This document shows, in pieces, positions 1 to 6,023 of a stretch of 9,043 bases of DNA (the stretch's first letter is position 1; the number at the start of each line of letters is the position of its first letter). The stretch comes from Firmicutes bacterium UBA1047 (GTDB lineage: Bacteria > Bacillota > Clostridia > Tissierellales > Sedimentibacteraceae). The stretch lies in NCBI GenBank assembly GCA_002316585.1, contig DCDU01000041.1, positions 1-9,043 of the forward strand. The letters are read 5' to 3'. The notes under the pieces are model-generated. The model saw only the letters and a list, made by a program, of their open reading frames with translations, searched no databases and was not told the origin of the DNA. The position numbers and the translations under genes are program-made.

Positions 1-1
1 G

Positions 2-886
2 ATAAATAATTTAAGCAAGAAATTCGGGGATTTTAATGTTCTCAATAACATAAACATATATGCTGAAAAAAGTCAAATTTATGGTTTGGTGGGCTCTAAC
101 GGCAGCGGGAAAACAACTATTTTGAAGCATATAATGAAAGTATATAAACAGGATGAGGGGTATATAGCTTTTGACGGTGAAGAGGTTGATGAAAACTCGG
201 AAATAATTAAGGATTTTTATTATGTTCAAGATTCATTGTTTTTTCCCTATCAGTATACATTGAGCAAATTATTTCATTATGAAAAATTAATGTATAAAAA
301 TATGTCTGAAGAAAAATTTGAATACTTGGTTAAATACTTTAACATAGATAAAAATAAAGCATTGAACAAAATGTCAAAGGGACAAAAAAAGCAGGCAGCT
401 TTTATTCTGTCAATAGCAGCACAGCCAAAGCTGTTATTGCTTGACGAAATTGTAGATGGTCTTGATGCGGTAATAAAAAGGAAGTTTTGGGATGTGCTTA
501 TAAAGGAAGTTATTGATAATGAAATGACTGTTATTATTTCTTCTCATGACCTGAAGGAATTAGATAATATATGCGACAAAGTCGGTATAATGCATAAAGG
601 TAAGATTTTAAGAGAGGAAAACCTTGAAAAGATGAAAGAGGATATTAAAAGAGTTCAGTTTGCGGTGGAGGGTGAATTTGACCCTGAGCAGTTAAAAGAA
701 TTCAATATTCTGAAGGTTGTAAAAATAGGCAGCGTATTTATTTTAACTTTAACAGGAAACACGGATGATCTTAAGAAGTACTTGGAAGGTAAATATACTC
801 TTCTATTGTTTGATAAGCTGTCAATGAGTCTTGAAGAAATATTTATAACAGAATTGGGAGGTGTAGGTTATGGAAAAGAAAAATAA
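2..886 (+). CDS. ABC transporter ATP-binding protein (5' end missing)
   Basis: The frame is open from base 2, so the gene begins upstream of the window and 294 residues are visible. The TTG at 86 lies inside the Walker A region and is not the start. All nucleotide-binding motifs are visible (numbered from base 2): Walker A GSNGSGKT at 31-38, Q-loop Gln in YVQDS near 76, signature SKGQKK near 125-130, Walker B LLLLDE ending at catalytic Glu 149 with D-loop DGLD, and switch His in SSHD near 182. The C-terminal ~90 residues form the accessory domain common in drug- and peptide-export ATPases, ending in an SLEEIF segment. It should hydrolyse ATP in the cytoplasm to power the permease encoded next, whose start it overlaps by 17 bases. 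The motif pattern resembles YtrB-type ATPases, which often follow a GntR regulator, but nothing upstream is visible. The substrate is unknown. Confidence 0.95.
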   Translation: MNNLSKKFGDFNVLNNINIYAEKSQIYGLVGSNGSGKTTILKHIMKVYKQDEGYIAFDGEEVDENSEIIKDFYYVQDSLFFPYQYTLSKLFHYEKLMYKNMSEEKFEYLVKYFNIDKNKALNKMSKGQKKQAAFILSIAAQPKLLLLDEIVDGLDAVIKRKFWDVLIKEVIDNEMTVIISSHDLKELDNICDKVGIMHKGKILREENLEKMKEDIKRVQFAVEGEFDPEQLKEFNILKVVKIGSVFILTLTGNTDDLKKYLEGKYTLLLFDKLSMSLEEIFITELGGVGYGKEK

Positions 887-2612
887 CTTTATGCCATTGC
901 TGATATATTCAATTAAGGAAAAGAAAAATTGGGTACTTTTATCAACAGTTATAATTTTTCTTACAACACTTTTAATACCATATATTTTAAGGGTTGATGA
1001 AGAAGTATTTATAATTTTTGGTATAGTTGAATTGTTTATTTTGGTTTTTATTAACTGTTTAATTGATAACAGTTTTCTGCATAATGAATCAAAGTTAACT
1101 TATTACAAATCAAAGCCGCTTACATTAAGCAGGCAGATTATAATAAATATAGTAACAAATGCGATTTTTACGGTCTATTTGCTGGTTCTTATAGTTTTAT
1201 CGGTGGCTTTTCAGGGATTGGACTATGAAATACTACGGGTTTTCAAGATGCTGATACCATGGCTGGCAGCAATCATATTGCTGGCATCTCTGTCATCAAT
1301 ATTGTCCGGCAATACCTTGATGGCAGGCACAATGACAATATTCAACTTTTGCTTGCCGCTGATTATTTTTCTGGTTACAATGTTTATATTTTCAATATTG
1401 GAAAATGTGGTAATAGGGTTTAGCGCAGACGGTTTAACCGATTATTTTATAAATAATATATACAGACTTGATTATTTGTATTTTACCATATATGTGGATA
1501 ATAAACCGGTGGATTTAGTATACTTTCTTCTGCTTTCAATTATATTGATATTTATATCCATGCTGATGCGTAAATTAATAAAAAGAAGAAAAAACGAAAA
1601 TACAGGGTTTATTGCATTCGATGGATTTAAATACTTTGTGGCAGTGCTTGCGTGCCTGATAATACCTGCATTATTTTCAATAAGCGTGTCACGATATACC
1701 GGCATGGCAAGCAGGTTGATTATTTCAGCTTTATTAGCGGTGCTGTCATACTATATAATAATTGCATTTATTGAAAAGTCGTTTAGAATATCAAGGTCTT
1801 CAATAAAGGTATTTGTTGTGAGCATGGCTATATTTGCTGTAGTAACCGGAACCACGGTAGCAGTTGCAAATCAATATAAGGACTTTATTCCTGAGCCGGA
1901 GGATGTTCAGATGGCATTTGTGGGCAATCAGCGCTGGTCGGTAACACAAATCGGAAGGTTTTTAAATGACAAATATCCGGATAAAAACATTGAATTTTCA
2001 GACTGGAAAAGAAACAGCAATATAATTACCTATGAAGATAAGGACAATATTGAAAATATTGCCGAGCTTCACAAGGAAATTTTAAAGGATCAAACATTTT
2101 ATTATCAGTCGGAATATTACATGACGAACGATTTTGTAATAGCCTACTGGATGAAGGACGGAAGCACAATTATAAGAAATTATACATTGACTCAGGCAGA
2201 TAAGTATACAAAAGAGCATGAGGCTAAAAATGAATCAGCAAACAAGATTATAAATTCCAAGGATTATAAAAAGCAGGATTTTTACTATCTCTACGATGAG
2301 AAATATTACAGCGGAAGAAATTTATATGTTAGGTTAAAGAATATAAATGATTATGGAACTGTTTTAGAAAACATAAGCTTAAATGATTTAAGGAATGCAT
2401 TAACAAAAGATATAGACAATTTCCTTATTGGAAACAATAGTGCTTTTGAATTTCTTATGAATTATAACATGCATTATAAAAGAGATGCTACGCTTGATAA
2501 ACAGGAATATTTGTTAGAAATATATGAAAAAGTTTCCGATGAGGATGAAAACTATTTAGATGAAATATATTTAAGTGATGAGTTTGTGAATACACTGAAC
2601 TATCTGAAATAA
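870..2612 (+). CDS. ABC transporter permease with large extracellular C-terminal domain
   Basis: This 580-residue membrane protein has about nine hydrophobic helices, near residues 21-40, 46-65, 91-113, 127-146, 152-176, 215-235, 254-273, 283-301 and 313-333. Basic loops after helix 6 (RKLIKRRK) and helix 8 (KSFRISRSSIK) place those loops inside, so an N-in protein with nine helices puts the C-terminal ~245 residues (about 335-580) outside the membrane. That domain is soluble and rich in Tyr, Asp, Glu and Lys. The layout recalls Firmicutes permeases of the YtrC/YtrD kind carrying a DUF6449-like domain; I recognise this by architecture only. The ATG at 870 overlaps the ATPase gene by 17 bases and has GGGAGGTG at 855-862 as its ribosome binding site, so the two are translationally linked partners. 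A role in export or envelope-stress response is inferred; the substrate is unknown. Confidence 0.88.
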   Translation: MEKKNNFMPLLIYSIKEKKNWVLLSTVIIFLTTLLIPYILRVDEEVFIIFGIVELFILVFINCLIDNSFLHNESKLTYYKSKPLTLSRQIIINIVTNAIFTVYLLVLIVLSVAFQGLDYEILRVFKMLIPWLAAIILLASLSSILSGNTLMAGTMTIFNFCLPLIIFLVTMFIFSILENVVIGFSADGLTDYFINNIYRLDYLYFTIYVDNKPVDLVYFLLLSIILIFISMLMRKLIKRRKNENTGFIAFDGFKYFVAVLACLIIPALFSISVSRYTGMASRLIISALLAVLSYYIIIAFIEKSFRISRSSIKVFVVSMAIFAVVTGTTVAVANQYKDFIPEPEDVQMAFVGNQRWSVTQIGRFLNDKYPDKNIEFSDWKRNSNIITYEDKDNIENIAELHKEILKDQTFYYQSEYYMTNDFVIAYWMKDGSTIIRNYTLTQADKYTKEHEAKNESANKIINSKDYKKQDFYYLYDEKYYSGRNLYVRLKNINDYGTVLENISLNDLRNALTKDIDNFLIGNNSAFEFLMNYNMHYKRDATLDKQEYLLEIYEKVSDEDENYLDEIYLSDEFVNTLNYLK

Positions 2613-2642
2613 ATATTTTAACTGTTATAAATAAAATATCCG

Positions 2643-2689
2643 ACAAAAATTAAAAGATTCTTCGTACTGAAGAATCTTTTAATTTTTGT
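2643..2689. terminator. Bidirectional intrinsic terminator between convergent genes
   Basis: A perfect 21-bp inverted repeat (2643-2663 with 2669-2689) encloses the 5-base loop GTACT. The arms end in A-rich and T-rich tracts (ACAAAAATTAAAAG / CTTTTAATTTTTGT), so a transcript from either strand forms a hairpin followed by U-rich sequence. It lies 30 bases after the permease stop and about 60 bases beyond the stop of the convergent SLH gene, and probably terminates both. Confidence 0.9.
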
Positions 2690-2741
2690 GGACATTTCCT
2701 TTACCCTCAAAGAACCGGCAATAATAGTAAAGATGTGTACC
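2688..2741 (+). repeat. Dispersed intergenic repeat, copy A (degenerate)
   Basis: This segment starts GTGGACATTTCCTTTACC and ends AATAGTAAAGATGTGTACC. It aligns along its length with copy B (3917-3969), inverted copy C (5901-5952) and the ends of copy D (8203-8243). Its terminal inverted repeat is degraded (GTGGACAT against ATGTGTAC, 6 of 8 complementary). It overlaps the last two bases of the preceding terminator. No coding potential is seen. Confidence 0.6.
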
Positions 2742-2748
2742 TGCACCT

Positions 2749-3858
2749 TTAAATCTTAATATTTTGTCCTATTTTTTGTCCTGTTGCAATGGAAGGCAAT
2801 TGAGGAGTATTTGCAATCATTACATTGTCATGGTACACTATTTTTACGGGATTGTTTTCGCTTTCCACTATTATGTTTCTTGCTTTCACATCGATTAGCT
2901 CAACAGATTTAACATTTTCAGCCGAAATTACAATGTCTCCAAGAACCACTACATTTTTAATATAAACATTTCCGTTTCCTACGGAATCCAATACATTTAA
3001 GTTTCCTACCACAACGGCACTGCTGTAGGCTTCATTGTAATTTGTAATATTAAAACTATATTCGATATTTTCATTATCAATTATTTCAAATATAATTTTA
3101 ACTGCTTCCGCACGGGTTAATGCTTTTGAAGGCATGTATGTTTTGTCGGGATAGCCCAATATGTATCCTTTGTTGTAAACAGTGTTTACACTAACCTTAG
3201 CCCATTCCTGAATTGTATTGTAATCAGATAACAATGTAGCACCTTCGCCGTCAATATTTCCTGTTGTTATTGCACCAGCAACAACCTTTGCCACCTCTTC
3301 GCGTTTAATTGGGTTGTTTGGTCTGAACGTATTATTTTCATATCCTGAGAAAAATCCTGCAGCCACCGATTTTTGAATTTCCTTATAAAACCATTCATTT
3401 TCGTTAACATCTGCAAAGCTTAATTTTTTTGTTATTTCGATTTTCATAGCATTATTTAGGAGTTTTGAAAATTCAGCCCTTGTTATAGTTCTGTCCGGCC
3501 TGAATGTTCCGTCCTCATATCCGGATACAAAACCTAAACTAACCGCATTTTTAATCCATTCTTTTGCCCAATGACCCTCAATGTCCGAAAATACAGAGGA
3601 TGTTTTTACTTCACTTTCAACTGATGGAGCATCAACATTTTCTGTTACTGTATCTTTCGTATTATCAACATTTTCCAAATCGGAATTTTCCATGTTTTCT
3701 ACACCGGAATTTTCGATATTTTCAATATTTTCTGAATTATTGATTTCAGTATCGTCGACAATATCATCAAGAATACCGGCGTAAGCCACCGTATTCATAT
3801 TGATTGTCAATACAGCACAAAGCCCAAAGGCTGCTAATTTTTTTATTATGTTTTTCAT
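2749..3858 (-). CDS. Secreted SLH-domain surface protein
   Basis: The 369-residue protein begins with a Sec signal peptide (basic NIIKKL, hydrophobic core, likely cleavage after VAYA at residue 27). Residues ~38-80 form a low-complexity acidic linker built from repeated EN(I/V/M) units. Three S-layer homology domains follow at about 90-133, 148-192 and 210-256. Each has the usual signs: a W or aromatic after the FxD start, G(Y)xxGTFRP-like loops, and ITRAEF, IKREEV and LTRAEA motifs. SLH triplets bind secondary cell-wall polymer, so the protein should be anchored on the cell surface. Residues ~280-350 are rich in alternating Val/Ile/Asn (NLNVLDS, NVYIKNVVVLGD) and look like a small beta-helix. 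GGAGG lies seven to eleven bases before the ATG at 3858. It is monocistronic and convergent with the ABC operon; I could not assign a convincing promoter. The ligand or function of the C-terminal part is unknown. Confidence 0.92.
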   Translation of the reverse strand: MKNIIKKLAAFGLCAVLTINMNTVAYAGILDDIVDDTEINNSENIENIENSGVENMENSDLENVDNTKDTVTENVDAPSVESEVKTSSVFSDIEGHWAKEWIKNAVSLGFVSGYEDGTFRPDRTITRAEFSKLLNNAMKIEITKKLSFADVNENEWFYKEIQKSVAAGFFSGYENNTFRPNNPIKREEVAKVVAGAITTGNIDGEGATLLSDYNTIQEWAKVSVNTVYNKGYILGYPDKTYMPSKALTRAEAVKIIFEIIDNENIEYSFNITNYNEAYSSAVVVGNLNVLDSVGNGNVYIKNVVVLGDIVISAENVKSVELIDVKARNIIVESENNPVKIVYHDNVMIANTPQLPSIATGQKIGQNIKI

Positions 3859-3916
3859 AGTACCTCCTTCTCTAATATATTAGACATAATCCTCAGAGGA
3901 TTTGTTCCATATATTT

Positions 3917-3969
3917 GGGGACATTCCTCTTTACCGAAAAGACTCACCCTATAGCAGAGGTGTGTCCCC
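3917..3969 (+). repeat. Dispersed intergenic repeat, copy B (best-preserved ends)
   Basis: A 53-bp segment is bounded by imperfect 14-bp inverted repeats: GGGGACATTCCTCT at 3917-3930 and AGAGGTGTGTCCCC at 3956-3969, 12 of 14 positions complementary. It could fold into a hairpin with a 25-base loop. It lies between the divergent SLH gene and tadA, probably in the 5' leader of the SLH gene. It is the most symmetrical of four related copies in this window and resembles REP- or MITE-type elements. No transposase is present here. Confidence 0.7.
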
Positions 3970-4071
3970 TTACCGCAGGTGATTACAGCTTTTGTTTATT
4001 CTATAATTTTTACGGTTAAAAGTAAACAGGTAATAATAGACAAGCTTAACATTTAACATAGGACATAAGTA

Positions 4072-4101
4072 TTGACTTATTTGCTAAAAATAAACTATAA
4101 T
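4072..4101 (+). promoter_or_regulatory. Sigma-A-type promoter of the tadA operon
   Basis: TTGACT at 4072-4077 and a perfect TATAAT at 4096-4101 are separated by 18 bases. Transcription should begin around 4108, giving a leader of about 20 bases before the ATG at 4128. This argues against the ATG at 4110 as the start of tadA. Confidence 0.8.
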
Positions 4102-4127
4102 AATAATAAATGAAAACAGGAATTGCT

Positions 4128-4589
4128 ATGGACGAAATATATATGAAGGAAGCCTTAAAGGAAGCATACAAGGCATATGAAATAAATGAGGTGCCTATTG
4201 GCGCCGTAATAGTGCGAAACGGAGAAATTGTAGGCAGAGGCTTCAATCAGAAGGAGACATTAAAGGATGCCACTCTTCATTCCGAAATAACGGCCATAAA
4301 GGATGCATGCAATAATTTGGGAGGTTGGCGTCTTCCCGGCTGTACAATGTATGTAACCTTGGAGCCATGTCCTATGTGTGCAGGTGCAATAGTAAATGCA
4401 AGGATAGAAAGATTGGTAATCGGAACCAAGGATTTAAAAACAGGTGCATGCGGCTCTGTTTTAGATATTACAAATCACAACAAGTTAAATCATCAGCCGA
4501 AGGTTATATTTGGTGTATTGGAGGAAGAATGCTCCGATATATTAAAAGATTTTTTTGCACAGCTTCGAAAAAATAAATCAGGAGGATAA
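4128..4589 (+). CDS. tadA: tRNA adenosine(34) deaminase TadA
   Basis: This 153-residue cytidine-deaminase-fold zinc enzyme converts A34 of tRNA-Arg(ACG) to inosine, needed to decode CGN codons. The zinc and catalytic residues are present: H51-S-E53, with Glu as proton shuttle, and PCPMC supplying C81 and C84. Other typical blocks are EVPIGAVIV (21-29), GWRLPGCTMYVTLEPC and the KTGACGSVLDI segment. The motif here is HSE, where most TadA proteins have HAE; the essential residues are unchanged. Start choice: an in-frame ATG at 4110 has no ribosome binding site and falls almost on the predicted transcription start. The ATG at 4128 is preceded by ACAGGA and gives the usual MDExYMKEAL beginning. 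It is the first gene of an operon. The stop codon lies one base before the next ATG, and its last codons (TCA GGA GGA) form the next gene's ribosome binding site. Confidence 0.95.
   Translation: MDEIYMKEALKEAYKAYEINEVPIGAVIVRNGEIVGRGFNQKETLKDATLHSEITAIKDACNNLGGWRLPGCTMYVTLEPCPMCAGAIVNARIERLVIGTKDLKTGACGSVLDITNHNKLNHQPKVIFGVLEEECSDILKDFFAQLRKNKSGG
4581..4585 (+). promoter_or_regulatory. Ribosome binding site inside the end of tadA
   Basis: GGAGG lies within the last two sense codons of tadA (Gly-Gly), five bases before the ATG at 4591. Only one base separates the tadA stop from that ATG. This fixes the start of the racemase-like gene and implies translational coupling. Confidence 0.85.
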
Positions 4590-4590
4590 G

Positions 4591-5682
4591 ATGGAAAGAT
4601 ACCCCTTGTTGGAAGTTAATTTAAAAAAATTATATAACAATACGAAAATTGTTACAAAATTATGCGATGATTACGGAATTAAAGTAGCAGGCATAATCAA
4701 GGGATTTGGAGGAATTGAAGAAGGAGCCGCGGAAATGGCAAAGGGAGGCTGCTGTCAAATAGGCAGTTCCAGAATTGAGCAGCTTAAAGCCGTTAAGAAG
4801 CGCGGATTAGAGGTGCCGTTGCTTTTGGTCAGAATTCCTATGATGTGTGAAATTAAAAACGTTATTAAATACAGCGACATATGCCTGGTATCAGAAAAAG
4901 AAACCTTGAACTTGTTAAACAAAGAATCCAAAAAACAAAATAAAAAATACGGCGTTGTGCTTATGTATGATTTGGGGGATTTAAGAGAAGGATTATTTTA
5001 CAAAGAGGAGCTTGTCAAGTTAGCGGAATACGTTGAATATGAATTAAACAATTTATATCTTGAAGGTGTCGGTTCAAATTTAAGCTGCTACGGTTCGGTT
5101 GCCCCGACTGCCGAAAATTTAAGCCGATTGGCGGATGCCGCTGAGGAAATTGAAGAGAAATTAAACAGAAAGCTAAATATTGTATCCGGCGGAGGAACAA
5201 CAACCCTGCCGCTTTTGGTAAGAGGCGGAGTTCCAAAAAAAATAAATCATCTTCGAATAGGTGAAGGAATTAATAATGCACAGGATTTGCCGCTTTACTG
5301 GGATACCGATATTGAAGGATTAGATACTGATGTGTTTATTTTAAAAGCTCAAATAATTGAGCTTAATGAAAAGCCTACTTACCCCATCGGTGAGCTTATG
5401 GTAAATGCTTTTGGGGACCTGACTCATTACGAGGACAGAGGAATAAGAAAAAGAGCAATCGCGGCATTGGGAAATCAGGATTTAGGAGATTCATCAAGAT
5501 TGATTCCCAAGGATAAGGATATGATAGTATTGGGAGCCAGCAGCGACCACACTATATTGGATATTCATGACTGCAGGAAAGTATATAAGTTAGGTGATAT
5601 AGTGGAGTTCAATGTTTTGTACCAGGCAATGCTGATGACATCGTTGTCTGATTATGTACATAAAAAAATAATTAAATATTAA
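4591..5682 (+). CDS. Alanine/ornithine racemase-family PLP-dependent enzyme
   Basis: This 363-residue protein has the alanine-racemase N-terminal PLP barrel fold and resembles clostridial ornithine racemase (Orr) and YhfX proteins. Visible features: an xxEVNLKKLYNN start, the likely PLP-binding Lys37 in VAGIIKGFGG, SSRIEQL (59-65), RIPMM (81-85), DLGDLREG (127-134), GSNLSCYG (161-168), the glycine-rich phosphate-binding SGGGTTTLP (199-207), LRIGEG (221-226) and GASSDHT (315-321). Such enzymes interconvert L- and D-amino acids in the cytoplasm; ornithine is the known substrate of Orr. No ornithine aminomutase genes (OraS/OraE) are in the window, so the substrate here is open. ATG 4591 has GGAGG five bases upstream; an upstream in-frame TTG at 4555 lies inside tadA and is not the start. 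It is co-transcribed with tadA and the tautomerase. Confidence 0.88.
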   Translation: MERYPLLEVNLKKLYNNTKIVTKLCDDYGIKVAGIIKGFGGIEEGAAEMAKGGCCQIGSSRIEQLKAVKKRGLEVPLLLVRIPMMCEIKNVIKYSDICLVSEKETLNLLNKESKKQNKKYGVVLMYDLGDLREGLFYKEELVKLAEYVEYELNNLYLEGVGSNLSCYGSVAPTAENLSRLADAAEEIEEKLNRKLNIVSGGGTTTLPLLVRGGVPKKINHLRIGEGINNAQDLPLYWDTDIEGLDTDVFILKAQIIELNEKPTYPIGELMVNAFGDLTHYEDRGIRKRAIAALGNQDLGDSSRLIPKDKDMIVLGASSDHTILDIHDCRKVYKLGDIVEFNVLYQAMLMTSLSDYVHKKIIKY

Positions 5683-5709
5683 ATTAATGTTTATAAGGAG
5701 GTTGAAGCA

Positions 5710-5895
5710 ATGCCTATAATACAGGTGGAAATGCTTAAAGGAAGAACAATCGAACAAAAAAGAGAAATGGTTAGGGAAGTGACGGAAGCTGTAGCAAAAA
5801 CAGCTAAATGTCCAAAGGAAAGTGTAAGAATTATAATAAGAGAAATGGAGTTTGAAAATTTCTCGGAAGGCGGAGTTCTTAGAATCGATAAATAG
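5710..5895 (+). CDS. 4-oxalocrotonate tautomerase-family small enzyme
   Basis: This 61-residue protein begins Met-Pro; removal of Met exposes the N-terminal proline that is the catalytic base of the family. Counting Pro as 1, it also has Arg11 (KGRT), Arg39 (SVRIII) and Phe50 (ENFSEGG), the positions known to be important in Pseudomonas 4-oxalocrotonate tautomerase, so it is probably catalytically competent. The family works as small oligomers (often hexamers) and moves protons in enol/keto acids. AAGGAGG at 5695-5701 is eight bases before the ATG, and the gene lies 27 bases after the racemase-like gene in the same operon. The substrate is not evident: no aromatic meta-cleavage genes are nearby. 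A link to keto/enol or imino/enamine intermediates of amino-acid metabolism is only a guess from the neighbour. Confidence 0.9.
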   Translation: MPIIQVEMLKGRTIEQKREMVREVTEAVAKTAKCPKESVRIIIREMEFENFSEGGVLRIDK

Positions 5896-5900
5896 GTATT

Positions 5901-5952
5901 CGGACACACTTTTACTATATGGTTAGTTTTTGCGGGAAAAATTATGTTCCAC
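5901..5952 (-). repeat. Dispersed intergenic repeat, copy C (inverted)
   Basis: Read on the minus strand it starts GTGGAACAT and ends ATATAGTAAAAGTGTGTCCG. It aligns with copy B through the middle as well (TTCCCGCAAAAACTAACC against TTACCGAAAAGACTCACC). It lies between the tautomerase stop and the operon terminator, so it would be transcribed as part of the 3' untranslated region. Confidence 0.65.
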
Positions 5953-5978
5953 TTCTTAAGTGGGAGTATGTCACCTAT

Positions 5979-6010
5979 AAAGCCGTTGGAATATCAGCGG
6001 TTTTATTTTA
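5979..6010 (+). terminator. Intrinsic terminator of the tadA operon
   Basis: AAAGCCGTTG (5979-5988) pairs with CAGCGGTTTT (5995-6004) in a 10-bp stem with two G-U pairs and the loop GAATAT, followed by TTTTATTTTA. The wobble pairs favour folding in the plus-strand transcript. It lies just before the convergent DUF1576 gene and could act weakly in that direction too. Confidence 0.8.
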
Positions 6011-6023
6011 GTTAAAGCATGAA

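Noticed and set aside
11..229. Minus-strand open frame of 72 codons at the left edge
   Set aside because: It lies antisense to the Walker A part of the ABC ATPase, whose frame is open from base 2.
3581..3784. Plus-strand Ser/Phe-rich open frame of 67 codons
   Set aside because: It is the antisense image of the EN-repeat linker in the SLH gene; its repetitive look comes from that repeat.
4325..4576. Cys-rich plus-strand frame inside tadA
   Set aside because: It is a shifted-frame shadow of tadA; the real frame has intact zinc motifs throughout.
5590..5909. Two overlapping minus-strand frames opposite the tautomerase
   Set aside because: The plus-strand tautomerase has a strong RBS, an N-terminal Met-Pro and all family catalytic residues; the antisense frames show nothing recognisable.
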